Positions 27,941 through 36,174 of a stretch of 64,000 nt of DNA are shown in pieces. The stretch is from positions 366,001 to 430,000 of the forward strand of contig NZ_CP012332.1 in NCBI RefSeq assembly GCF_001263175.1, in the 5' to 3' direction. This DNA is from Vulgatibacter incomptus (GTDB lineage: Bacteria; Myxococcota; Myxococcia; Myxococcales; Vulgatibacteraceae). Numbering within the stretch: position 1 is the first letter of the stretch; the number at the start of each line of letters is the position of its first letter. Under the pieces are notes generated by a model that worked only from the letters and a program-made list of their open reading frames with translations, ran no database searches and had not been told where the DNA came from. Position numbers and translations under genes: made by a program.

Positions 27941-28945
27941 CTAAATCCAGCGGTTCTCGCGGTACCAGCTCGCGGTCTCCGCGAGGCCGCGATCGAGGGG
28001 GTAGTCGGGCTCGAAGCCCAGCTCGTCCCGCGCGCGGTCGATCGAGCAGGACCATCCGGGGCCCGCCGTCTCGCGGATCTTGTCGAAGGAGATGATCTGC
28101 GGCTTGCCCGTGATCCTCGCGGCGACCTCCGACCATAGCCCCACCGGCCACGACAGCACCTCGGGAACGGGGATCACCACGGCCTTGTCGCGTCCGAGGG
28201 CCGTCGCGGTCCGGCGGATGAGCTCCTCCCAGGTGTAGATGCCGCCGTCCGAGACGTAATAGATGCCGTCGCCGCCGCGGGAATCGTGGACGCGATGTCC
28301 CTTGTCCAGCGCGATGGCGAGAGCGGAGCCGAGATCCTCCACGTGGATGATCGAGTAGCGCTTGCTCCCGAAGAGGCCGGGCTTCAGGGCGATCCCGAGG
28401 GACGCCATCTTGAAGACCTCGAAGAAGTCCTTGTCGCGCGGGCCGTAGACGATCGGCGGGCGGACGATGGTGATCTCGAGCTTGTCGGCGTGGCGCCGCA
28501 GCAGCTCCTCGCCGGCGAGCTTGGACCTGCCGTAGTTCGAGACCGGCACCGGGGTGTCGCCCTCGACGGAGGGCCTGCCCTCCGGCATCGGGCCTGCGAC
28601 GGCGAGGGTCGAGCAATGCACGAAGCGCTTCACGCCGGCGCCGACGGCCGCCTCGGCGAGGAGGCGGGTGCCGTAGGCGTTCACCCGGTAGTAGTCCTGG
28701 GAGTTCAGCCCCTTGGTGAGACCCGCGACGTGGACGACCGCGTCGACGCCCTCCACCGCCGCCGGGAGCGACGCCGCGTCGCAGACGTCGCCGAGCGCGT
28801 ACTCGACGGGGATCCCGGTGGCCTCGATGCCGCTGCGATCCGAGGTCTCGCGCATCAGGCAGCGAACCTCGTGGCCGGCGCGGGAAAGGGCCTTTGCCGC
28901 GGCCGGGCCCACGAAGCCCGAGCCGCCGGTGAGGAGGACTCGCAT
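27941..28945 (-). CDS. NAD(P)-dependent SDR/epimerase-type reductase (candidate ceramide-pathway reductase)
   Basis: This 334-residue extended SDR has the Rossmann motif LLTGGSGFVG at residues 4-13, a Ser in the CSTLAVAG block and the YGRSK catalytic Tyr-Lys near residue 148. The N-terminus is like 3-beta-hydroxysteroid dehydrogenases. It is the third gene of an operon, three bases after the GNAT-type gene, with its ribosome site (GGAGG) inside that gene. In Caulobacter an NAD-epimerase-like protein (CerR) reduces the oxo-ceramide made by SPT and the ceramide synthase. Gene order here makes the same role likely; this is inference, not proof. Confidence 0.75.
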   Translation of the reverse strand: MRVLLTGGSGFVGPAAAKALSRAGHEVRCLMRETSDRSGIEATGIPVEYALGDVCDAASLPAAVEGVDAVVHVAGLTKGLNSQDYYRVNAYGTRLLAEAAVGAGVKRFVHCSTLAVAGPMPEGRPSVEGDTPVPVSNYGRSKLAGEELLRRHADKLEITIVRPPIVYGPRDKDFFEVFKMASLGIALKPGLFGSKRYSIIHVEDLGSALAIALDKGHRVHDSRGGDGIYYVSDGGIYTWEELIRRTATALGRDKAVVIPVPEVLSWPVGLWSEVAARITGKPQIISFDKIRETAGPGWSCSIDRARDELGFEPDYPLDRGLAETASWYRENRWI

Positions 28946-28948
28946 CGC

Positions 28949-30109
28949 CTAGACCTCCGCCTCGTAGACCCGGTAGGTCTTGGAAAGCTGGCCGCCCATG
29001 GACTGGATCGTGCGGTTGATCAGGATGTTGTCCTCGAGGATCCAGCCGACCTCCGCCTCGGGATAGCCGAGGCGCCGGGCGGCCTTCAGGGAGTCGAGGC
29101 AGAGGATCGCGTCGATCCCGCGCTTGCGGAACTTCTCCTTCACTCCGAGTGTGAAGAGCCGGATCCGCTCGACCTTGCGCGAGTACCAGAGGAGCTTGGC
29201 GAGGCCGATGGGCAGGCCGAACGTCGTAAGCCTGCCGCCGACGTACTTGAGCGCCTGGTTCATGTCGGGGAGGGTCATGGTGAAGGCGACGGGCTCACCC
29301 TGCACCTCGGCGATCAGGAGGAGGTCCTCCTTCACGAAGGCCTTCATGTCTTTGCAGACGTGTTCGAACTCCGCGTCGGTGAAGGGGACGAAGCCCCAGT
29401 TCTTCTCCCAGGCGGCGTTGTAGACTTCCTTGATCCGTCGCGTCTCCGCCTGGAAGTCGTCCAGGTTCACCGGCCGGACGACGATCCCCTCCTTGATCCG
29501 GACCTTCTCCGCGATCCGCGCGATCTTGGGATCCGGATCGGTGCGGGTGTCGATCTTCCACGACAGGAGATCCTTCGCCTTGGCGAGGCCGAGGACGTCC
29601 TCGAAGTGCCGCACGTAATACCGGGGGTTGTACGGCATCATCAGGGCCGGTGGATCGTCGAACCCCTCCACGAGCAGGCCCATGTCGTGGTTGGAGGAGA
29701 GGTTCATGGGCCCCATGATCTGGCGGAGGCCGCGGGCGCGGATCCAGGCTCGGGCCGCTTCGAAGAGCGCCTTCGCGACGGCGGGATCGTCCACCGCCTC
29801 GTACATCCCGAAGAAGCCGTAGGAGGTGTCGTGGAACTCGTTGTAGTTCCGATCCTCGACCGCGGCGATCCGGCCCACGACCGTCTCGCCTTCCCACGCC
29901 AGGAAGAGCTGGTGGGGGGCGTGGTCGAAGAACGGGTTCTTCTTCGGATCGAGGAAGTCCTTCCGCTCCATGAGGAGGGGAGGGACGAAGTTCGGATCGC
30001 CGACGTAGAGCTCGAGGGGGAGCTCGACGAAGCGGTGGAGGTCTCGGGCCGACGCGACGGGCCGGACCTGGATTTCGCTTCCGCTGCCTGGCTGCTGGGT
30101 CGTCTTCAT
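28949..30109 (-). CDS. GNAT-type acyltransferase (candidate bacterial ceramide synthase)
   Basis: This 386-residue protein starts EIQVRPVASARDLHRF and shows the family's FVPPL, FFDHAPHQLF and GRIAAVEDRNYNEFH, then GPMNLSSNHDMGLL and MMPYNPRYY. It matches the DUF/GNAT family often annotated as N-acetyltransferase that includes the ceramide synthase (bCerS) identified in Caulobacter; I rely on that family memory, not a search. It would attach a fatty acyl group to the amine of 3-ketosphinganine. It lies between SPT and the SDR reductase. Confidence 0.7.
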   Translation of the reverse strand: MKTTQQPGSGSEIQVRPVASARDLHRFVELPLELYVGDPNFVPPLLMERKDFLDPKKNPFFDHAPHQLFLAWEGETVVGRIAAVEDRNYNEFHDTSYGFFGMYEAVDDPAVAKALFEAARAWIRARGLRQIMGPMNLSSNHDMGLLVEGFDDPPALMMPYNPRYYVRHFEDVLGLAKAKDLLSWKIDTRTDPDPKIARIAEKVRIKEGIVVRPVNLDDFQAETRRIKEVYNAAWEKNWGFVPFTDAEFEHVCKDMKAFVKEDLLLIAEVQGEPVAFTMTLPDMNQALKYVGGRLTTFGLPIGLAKLLWYSRKVERIRLFTLGVKEKFRKRGIDAILCLDSLKAARRLGYPEAEVGWILEDNILINRTIQSMGGQLSKTYRVYEAEV

Positions 30110-30164
30110 CGCAGCGTGAACTACCGCATGGGGGCAGTCTTGGCAACGTATCCAACAAAACGAG

Positions 30165-30197
30165 AACGACCGGCGCGCGAAGCCGCGGCCGGTCGTT
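30165..30197 (-). terminator. Hairpin after the SPT gene
   Basis: A 10-bp stem (AACGACCGGC and complement, 30165-30174 with 30188-30197) lies 22 bases past the SPT stop on the minus strand, followed by a T-rich CTCGTTTTGTTGG. It may weaken transcription into the downstream two genes, giving more SPT than acyltransferase. Confidence 0.6.
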
Positions 30198-30219
30198 GAA
30201 CGTCGGACTTAGAGACGGC

Positions 30220-31764
30220 TCAGTCGTGTTCCTCGTCGTAGCTCATCTTGCGGCCGCCGCGGGTGCGGTTGGCGAGCTCCATGAGCTTGTAGCCCCGCTC
30301 GATCACCGCGCCGGTCACGTCGCCGAGGCGCTCCTGGACGAGGCCCCTCATCTGCTCGCGGGTCGGCATCTCGAAGTTCGCGGCCCGCCACGTGGCGGTC
30401 TCGACGAGGTCGAAGACCTTCCGGGCGATGTCGCCGCGGGCGCCGAACGCACCCTGGCCGTTGGTCGGGCGGCGGGCCTGGCCGTTCCCGTTCGCGGCGA
30501 CGAAGCGGGGCGCTCCCTCGCGGGCCGTCTCGATGGAGCCCACCTGGGCGATCACGTCCGCGGCGGTGGGGGCGTCCTCGGAGAGGACCTTGAACTTCTT
30601 GCCGAGGATCTCGAACTGCTCGATCACGCGGTCGAGCTGCTCGTCGGTGTGCGTCGCCATGTAGGACGTGCGCATCAGCGAGTGGCCCGGCTCCACCGCC
30701 GGCGGGATCACCGGGTTGGCGAAGACGCCGTTCTCGTAGAGCGCCTTCCAGAGGCGGAAGCACTTGATCTGATCGCCGATGTGCACCGGGACGACCGGTC
30801 CGTCGGAGAGGCCGGTGTCGTAGCCCAGGAGGCGGAAGGCGTTCCGCATCTTGTTGGCGATCCGCCAGAGGCGCTCGCGGCGCTCGGGCTCGGCCTGGAT
30901 GATCTCGAGCGAGGCGAGGGCTGCGGCCACCGACGCAGGCGTCATCGACGCCTGGAAGACCATCGCGCGGGCCTTGTGCTTGATCCACTCGATCACCTCC
31001 TTGGGACCGGCGATGACGCCGCCCAGGGAGCCGAACGACTTGGAGAAGGTGCCCATCACGAGGTCGACGTCGTTCTCGACGCCGAGGTGCTCGCTGAGGC
31101 CGCGACCGTGGGCGCCGAGGACGCCGAGGCCGTGGGCCTCGTCGACCATGACGCGGGCGCCATACTTCTTCTTGAGGGCGATGATCCCCTGGAGGTCCGC
31201 GAAGTCGCCCTCCATCGAGAAGACGCCGTCGGTGACGATGAGCTTGCCGGCCTCGGCGGGCGCGTTGCCGAGGAGCCTCTCGAGGTCCGCCATGTCGTTG
31301 TGGCGGTAGCGCTTGTGCTCACCGAAGGAGCCGCGGATGCCCTCGAGGATCGACGCGTGGTTAAGGCGATCCGAGAAGACGTAGTCCTTGCGCTCGAGGA
31401 TCGCGGAGAGGGTACCCAGGTTGGTGGTGAAGCCCGTGCTGAAGCAGAGGGCCATCTCCTTGCCCAGGAAGCGCGCCAGCTTCTCTTCGAGCTCGACGTG
31501 GAGATCCAGGGTGCCGTTGAGGAGCCGGGAGCCGGAGCAGCTCGTGCCGTACTTCTCGAGGGCCTTGGCCGCCGCCTCCTTCACCGCGGGGTGAAGGCTG
31601 AGGCCGAGGTAGTTGTTGGAACCGACCATGATCACCGGCCGGCCACCCACGTTCACCTGGGTCCCGTCGGTCTGATCGATGGGCTTGAAATAAGGATAGA
31701 GCCCCGTAGCCCGCGCGACCTTGAGCTCGCGCCACTCGAACGCCTTCCCGAACACGTCGGCCAT
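30220..31764 (-). CDS. spt: Serine palmitoyltransferase with C-terminal extension
   Basis: This 514-residue PLP enzyme of the alpha-oxoamine synthase family joins serine with a fatty acyl thioester to make 3-ketosphinganine. Visible are GSNNYLGL near residue 50, the cofactor Asp-His region VDEAHGLGVLG near 212 and the PLP Lys at about 242 in TFSKSFGS. The AONS core ends near residue 400. A further 115 residues, Gly/Asn/Arg-rich then helical, form an extension not seen in standard SPT. The ATG at 31764 follows GGAGGG. An excellent sigma-70 promoter lies about 70 bases upstream. KBL or BioF activity is possible by sequence but the neighbours favour SPT. Confidence 0.8.
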   Translation of the reverse strand: MADVFGKAFEWRELKVARATGLYPYFKPIDQTDGTQVNVGGRPVIMVGSNNYLGLSLHPAVKEAAAKALEKYGTSCSGSRLLNGTLDLHVELEEKLARFLGKEMALCFSTGFTTNLGTLSAILERKDYVFSDRLNHASILEGIRGSFGEHKRYRHNDMADLERLLGNAPAEAGKLIVTDGVFSMEGDFADLQGIIALKKKYGARVMVDEAHGLGVLGAHGRGLSEHLGVENDVDLVMGTFSKSFGSLGGVIAGPKEVIEWIKHKARAMVFQASMTPASVAAALASLEIIQAEPERRERLWRIANKMRNAFRLLGYDTGLSDGPVVPVHIGDQIKCFRLWKALYENGVFANPVIPPAVEPGHSLMRTSYMATHTDEQLDRVIEQFEILGKKFKVLSEDAPTAADVIAQVGSIETAREGAPRFVAANGNGQARRPTNGQGAFGARGDIARKVFDLVETATWRAANFEMPTREQMRGLVQERLGDVTGAVIERGYKLMELANRTRGGRKMSYDEEHD

Positions 31765-31837
31765 GTAAAGGCCCTCCGTTGCTGACGCCTGGCAGTCCAA
31801 TCGACGCTCTGCCGAGCATCCGTCCAGATTGGGGCGT

Positions 31838-31866
31838 CAGATACCGATCGACCTGCAAAATGTCAA
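31838..31866 (-). promoter_or_regulatory. Sigma-70-type promoter for the SPT operon
   Basis: On the minus strand TTGACA (31861-31866) and TATCTG (31838-31843) stand exactly 17 bases apart, so the -35 is perfect and the -10 differs by one or two bases. The predicted start is about 31831, leaving a 65-base leader before the ATG. Confidence 0.8.
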
Positions 31867-32148
31867 CTTCGAGCCCCAGGGCGCAAGGACAGCAGCGAGC
31901 GATCCTCGATCGGGTGCTGGCTGCCTGACAAACCTGGCCCTCCGGTGACAGGGGTTTGCCGCGCCGATGCGCCCGCCGCATCATAGACCCGAACGGATGG
32001 AGAGCCTCAGGCTTCGGTCTCCACCCCGGCTTGACGCGCTCCGGGGGGTCGATTAGAAGCCAACCGCTTCTGCCCGGGCCCTGCGCTTGCATGGCGCCCC
32101 GGGATGGTCTGCCGGAGTTCTTGCGGCTAAGAGGCGTCCGAGGGAGAG
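31867..32148. other. Intergenic region between divergent SPT operon and PAP2 gene
   Basis: These 282 bases (part of the 384 between the two starts) hold no gene. The inverted CAAACC-GGTTTG pair around 31929-31958 is the only symmetric element seen. A purine-rich ribosome site precedes the PAP2 start, but no clear -35/-10 pair for it is visible. Confidence 0.5.
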
Positions 32149-33120
32149 ATGGAGCGAGAGGCGAGCGCGCCGGATTCTGCCGATCGGGAGCAGGAGATGG
32201 ACCGGGAAGACGGCCTGACGATCCGCTCTGGGGAGCTCATCGCGGTCATCGCCGGCGTCCTGTCCCTGACGATCCTGCTCTGGAACCACGACCGTGTGGG
32301 CGGCTGGCAGCCCGCGGCGCTCGTCTGCGCGACCATCGCGATCTCGCCGCTCGTGCTCCGCGCCCTGCACGCCCGATTCGCCACGAACCGCTACGTGCGG
32401 TTCTGCGCCGACTTCGGACCGATCTTCTACATCGTCGGGCTCTACCTCAACCTGAACCCGATCCTCGACGCGGTGAACATCCCCATCGCGGACGACCTGC
32501 TGATGCGCGCCGATCAGCGGATCTTCGGGCTGCAGCCGTCGATCTGGCTCCAGGCGCAGGTGCCGCCGCTCCTGAACGACGTCCTCCTGGGCGCCTACAC
32601 CACCTACTTCGTGTGGCCCCTGGCCCTCGGTCTCGTGCTCTGGTTCAAGCGCAAGGAGATCCAGTTCGACGAGTGGGTGACCGCGCTGATGTTCTTCTAC
32701 GCGGTGAACTACGCGCTCTACGCGCTGGTGCCGGCGATGGGGCCGCGCTACTTCCAGGCGGCGTTCTTCGACGGGCCCGTCCACGGCTACCTCGCGCCGC
32801 AGATCGACCTGATGTTCCGCGGCTCGCCGCTGGCCCGCGATTGCTTCCCCTCCGGCCACACCGGGGTCTCGCTCCTCGTCCTCGCCTACGCGTGGAGGGA
32901 AGCGCGGCGCTTCTTCTGGATCGCGCTCCCGATCCTGCTCTGCCTGATCGCGGGGACCCTCGCGGGCCGGTTCCACTACGGCGTGGATCTGCTCGCAGCG
33001 GTGCCGCTCACCGTCACCTCGCTCGTCGTTGCGGCGAAGCTGAAGCAGCGCTTGCCGGTCGGCATGACCCTGACTCGCTCCGCCGTGCTGCCGCTCCGCC
33101 GGGATCGCCCCAGCACCTGA
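32149..33120 (+). CDS. PAP2-superfamily membrane phosphatase/phosphotransferase (Aur1-like)
   Basis: This 323-residue membrane protein has six or so hydrophobic segments and the PAP2 acid-phosphatase motifs: PSGHTG near residue 235 and RFHYGVDLL near 275. The family includes lipid phosphatases and the Aur1-type transferases that add inositol phosphate to ceramide. It is divergent from the SPT operon, so a role in adding or removing a sphingolipid head group is reasonable but inferred. The ATG follows AGGGAGAG. A 35-residue acidic leader precedes the first membrane segment; a second ATG sits about 13 codons in. Confidence 0.75.
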   Translation: MEREASAPDSADREQEMDREDGLTIRSGELIAVIAGVLSLTILLWNHDRVGGWQPAALVCATIAISPLVLRALHARFATNRYVRFCADFGPIFYIVGLYLNLNPILDAVNIPIADDLLMRADQRIFGLQPSIWLQAQVPPLLNDVLLGAYTTYFVWPLALGLVLWFKRKEIQFDEWVTALMFFYAVNYALYALVPAMGPRYFQAAFFDGPVHGYLAPQIDLMFRGSPLARDCFPSGHTGVSLLVLAYAWREARRFFWIALPILLCLIAGTLAGRFHYGVDLLAAVPLTVTSLVVAAKLKQRLPVGMTLTRSAVLPLRRDRPST

Positions 33121-33150
33121 CGATCGCGTCGAGGGATCCGCCGCGACTGC

Positions 33151-33168
33151 GGCGCGGGCTCCCGCGCC
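33151..33168. terminator. Hairpin between convergent PAP2 and plsB genes
   Basis: A 7-bp GC-only stem (GGCGCGG and complement) with a 4-base loop in the 63-base gap between two convergent genes. No U-run, so termination is a weak guess. Confidence 0.35.
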
Positions 33169-33183
33169 TGCTCCGTCCGGCCG

Positions 33184-35730
33184 CTAGGCGGGCCCGTCCG
33201 CCAGGAAGCGATCGAGCCGATCCACGAAGGCCTGGCGCGGCTCCCGCGGCTTCCACTCCTCCGAGAGCCCGAGGCGCTTCTCGCCCTCGGGGACCAGGTG
33301 GCCCTGCTCCACGAGCCAGGCGATGGCGCTCTCGAAGGTCGGCCTGGAGAGCGCCTCGGCACCCTGGATGACGCCCGAGTCGAGGGCCTCCTTGCCGCGG
33401 ACGAAGCAGCGCTCGACGAGGCGCTTGCGATCCATGGGCCCGCCCGAGAGCTCGTCCAGCGTGGTGGCGAGGAGCCGGAAGGCCTCGATCAGGTCGGCGA
33501 GCTGTCCCCGGAGGAGGCGCATGCCCGGCTCCTGCCCCTCCCGGATCCGCACGGACTCGGCCTCGCGCACCAGGAGCCCCAGCGCGTCGAGGCGCTCCAG
33601 GGCCTCGTCGATGGTGGCGTCCATGGAGACGTCGGTCCGGAAGGAGAGCTCGTTCTTGAGGAGCCGCGAGAGCCAGCCGATCGGCTCGGTGAGCTTCGCC
33701 CGCGTCGTCGCGCCGCCGAGCGCGAGGAGCGACGCCGCGACGATCGCCTCCTCGGTGAAGTGGTGGACGATGTTGTTCTTGTAGAAGTCGAGAGCACTCC
33801 GGGCGTGAGCCTCGACCCGGAAGGCGCGCTCGCCGTCCTGCTCGAAGGTCTTCACCGCCTTGTCGGCCTCGAAGCCCGCCAGCGCCTCGCGGATCGGACC
33901 GGGGATCGTGGGGTCCGACGGTGCGATGGACATCGCCTTCGAGAAGCGGGCCCGCTTCGCCTCGGCGAGCTTGCGGAGGAGGCGGATCCGGGCCTCGAGC
34001 TCGGATGAGCGGAGGACCGGCCCGAAAGGATGGAGGAGGCCCGCCGCCGTCAGCGAGGAGGCGGTGATCGTCTGCACGTCGCCCATGCCGCGGGCGATGC
34101 GGTGGGCGAGGGCCCGGATCAGGGCCTTGCGCTCGTCCCTCCGGAACGAGCTCCGATCGAAGCCACGTTCCTTGGCCAGCGCCGCCAGGGAGATCGGCGG
34201 GGCGACCTGGAGGTGCACCCGTCCCCATCGCGAGAGGAGCACGGCAGGGGTCTTGAGCAGGCCCCGGATGTCCTCGCGCCTCTTCTCGCCGCCGGCGAGC
34301 TCGCGGGCGTAGGCGCGGGCCTCGATGATCTTCTCGTAGTCGATCGCCGTCGGCACGAAGCAGAGGTCGTCGCGGGCGCCCGCGATCCAGGCGTCCACCT
34401 CGATCGAGATCAGGCCGAACTTGGGCTGGAGGAGTCGCCCGGTCCGGGTGCGGCCGCCCTCCGGATAGAACTCCTGGGTGTAGCCGTCACGGCAGACCTT
34501 GCGGATGTAGGCCGACAGGGAGGCCGCGTAGACCCGCTGGCCCTTGAAGCTGCGCCGGATGAAGAAGGCGCCCGTCCGCCGGAAGATCGGCCCCAGGGGC
34601 CAGAACGAGAGGTTGGCGCCTGCCGCCACCAGCGGCGGCGTGACGCCGCGCTCCACGAGGACGTGGCTGACGAGCAGGTAGTCGATGTGGCTCCGGTGGG
34701 TGGGGCAGATCACGATCGGCGCCTGCTTGCTCGCCTCCGCCGCCGCGCGAAGGCCCTCCTCGTCGATGTCGATGCCGTCGTAGAGCCGGTTGAAGAGCCA
34801 GCGCGCCACGGCGTTCGCGCCGTCGATCCACGCGGGCGAGTACCTCGCCGAGATCTCGCGGAGGCAACGGCGGGCCTCTTCCTCCACCACCGCGAGGTCG
34901 CGGCTGGAGGCCTCCGCCTCCCTGACGAGCTCCGCGCGCAAGGCCCGGTCCCGCAGGGTCTCGTCGATCATCCGTCGCTGGCTCTTGAGCCTCGGCCCGA
35001 CGACGGAGCGGAGCTCCCTCGCGAGGCCGACGCCGAGGCTGCCCCGGACCTTCCGTGCCAGGATCTCGTCCGGGACGCCGGTCTCCGCCCGGACCACCTC
35101 CGAGAGGTCGATCGGCATCCCGACCTTCACGACCGACCGCTTGTAGTTGAAGAGGAAGGACGTGAATGCGTGGATCCGGCCCGGGACCTCCGCCGAGCCG
35201 AGGACCACGTCCGTGACGCCAGGACGCAGCCGCGACGGCGCGCGCTTGAAGATCAGGAGCTGGGGGACGAGGTAGATCGGGCGATCGGTGGTGCGCTGCA
35301 GCGCCACCAGGGCGGCGAAGGGATCGTCGGTGGACGAGCCCCGGGAGCGCAGCACGGAGGGGCGGCGCAGGAAGACCATCGAGGCTTCACCGGCGCGTGC
35401 GCTCTGGAGCACCGCTTCGGCTCCCCGCGCGGTGCGCCGCCGGAGGATCAGCACCAGGGGCCGGTAGAGGAAGGTCGAGAGGCCGAGCACTGCCCGCGCC
35501 AGGGGGAGGCCGCGGCGCGCGAACGCCCAGTTGAAGTAGAGGAAGTTGAGGATGCCCGCAGACCGCATCACGTAGACGATCGTTCCGCGGCGGGCGAGAT
35601 CCTCCAGCAGGGCCTGCGCCTCGTCCGGGAAGCGGACGGGCTCGAAGAAATGCCGGAACAGCCTGCGGAACAACGGGCCGTAGCGGGTGTGCATGGCCGC
35701 CGGTGCGGCCTTCGTCTCGGTGGTCGACAT
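33184..35730 (-). CDS. plsB: Glycerol-3-phosphate 1-O-acyltransferase
   Basis: This 848-residue acyltransferase adds the first acyl chain to glycerol-3-phosphate in phospholipid synthesis. The acyltransferase blocks are clear: I, PTHRSHIDYLL near residue 344 (catalytic His and Asp); II, GAFFIRRSFKG near 387; III, FYPEGGRTRTGRL near 425; and IV, VPTAIDYEK. The N-terminal region is PlsB-like and a helical C-terminal half of some 300 residues follows, matching the usual PlsB length of about 800. It starts six bases after the response-regulator stop, so it is probably co-transcribed with the kinase gene. Confidence 0.88.
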   Translation of the reverse strand: MSTTETKAAPAAMHTRYGPLFRRLFRHFFEPVRFPDEAQALLEDLARRGTIVYVMRSAGILNFLYFNWAFARRGLPLARAVLGLSTFLYRPLVLILRRRTARGAEAVLQSARAGEASMVFLRRPSVLRSRGSSTDDPFAALVALQRTTDRPIYLVPQLLIFKRAPSRLRPGVTDVVLGSAEVPGRIHAFTSFLFNYKRSVVKVGMPIDLSEVVRAETGVPDEILARKVRGSLGVGLARELRSVVGPRLKSQRRMIDETLRDRALRAELVREAEASSRDLAVVEEEARRCLREISARYSPAWIDGANAVARWLFNRLYDGIDIDEEGLRAAAEASKQAPIVICPTHRSHIDYLLVSHVLVERGVTPPLVAAGANLSFWPLGPIFRRTGAFFIRRSFKGQRVYAASLSAYIRKVCRDGYTQEFYPEGGRTRTGRLLQPKFGLISIEVDAWIAGARDDLCFVPTAIDYEKIIEARAYARELAGGEKRREDIRGLLKTPAVLLSRWGRVHLQVAPPISLAALAKERGFDRSSFRRDERKALIRALAHRIARGMGDVQTITASSLTAAGLLHPFGPVLRSSELEARIRLLRKLAEAKRARFSKAMSIAPSDPTIPGPIREALAGFEADKAVKTFEQDGERAFRVEAHARSALDFYKNNIVHHFTEEAIVAASLLALGGATTRAKLTEPIGWLSRLLKNELSFRTDVSMDATIDEALERLDALGLLVREAESVRIREGQEPGMRLLRGQLADLIEAFRLLATTLDELSGGPMDRKRLVERCFVRGKEALDSGVIQGAEALSRPTFESAIAWLVEQGHLVPEGEKRLGLSEEWKPREPRQAFVDRLDRFLADGPA

Positions 35731-35736
35731 CCTACG

Positions 35737-36174
35737 TCAAGAGCCGGCGGTCACGTACTCCCGGACCCGCTCGAGCAGGTACGGGAAGTTGATCGGCTTC
35801 TCGAAGACGCCATCGACCCGCTCGCCCCAGGCGACTTCGGTGCCGGACTGCGCATCGATCGCGCCCGAGATCACGTAGATCGGCGTCGCCTTCGCCCGGC
35901 GCTTCCCTTCGCGAACCGCCTGGACCAGGGCCGCGCCGTCCACGCCGGGGATCCGGAGGTCGAGGAGCACGAGGGCCGGGGGCACCTCCTGGATCCGCTC
36001 CAGGGCGGAGCGCCCGTCGGCGAAGGCCCTCACCTGGAAGCCCTCGGCCTCGAGGTACTCCACGATGCCGTCGCGGCAGTCGTCGTCGTCCTCGACCACG
36101 AGGATCTCGCCCTGGCTCTGCGGCCGCGCCACCTGGCTGGAGGTGACGGCGCCGGCGAAGAGCGGGAGCTGCAC
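35737..36174 (-). CDS. Response-regulator receiver domain, C-terminal part of a frameshifted hybrid kinase
   Basis: This 145-residue frame is the receiver (REC) domain. ILVVEDDDD holds the acidic pocket, the phosphoacceptor is the Asp of LLDLRIPG, and FEKPIN has the conserved Lys. The frame is open upstream of the ATG and reads SELPRLFEAFRS then GLSIARRIVELHGGHL, which is the end of a histidine-kinase ATPase domain. It therefore belongs to the kinase at 36030-37418, joined through a one-base frameshift near 36316-36321. If translated alone from 36174 it would be a stand-alone receiver. Six bases separate it from plsB. Confidence 0.75.
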   Translation of the reverse strand: MQLPLFAGAVTSSQVARPQSQGEILVVEDDDDCRDGIVEYLEAEGFQVRAFADGRSALERIQEVPPALVLLDLRIPGVDGAALVQAVREGKRRAKATPIYVISGAIDAQSGTEVAWGERVDGVFEKPINFPYLLERVREYVTAGS

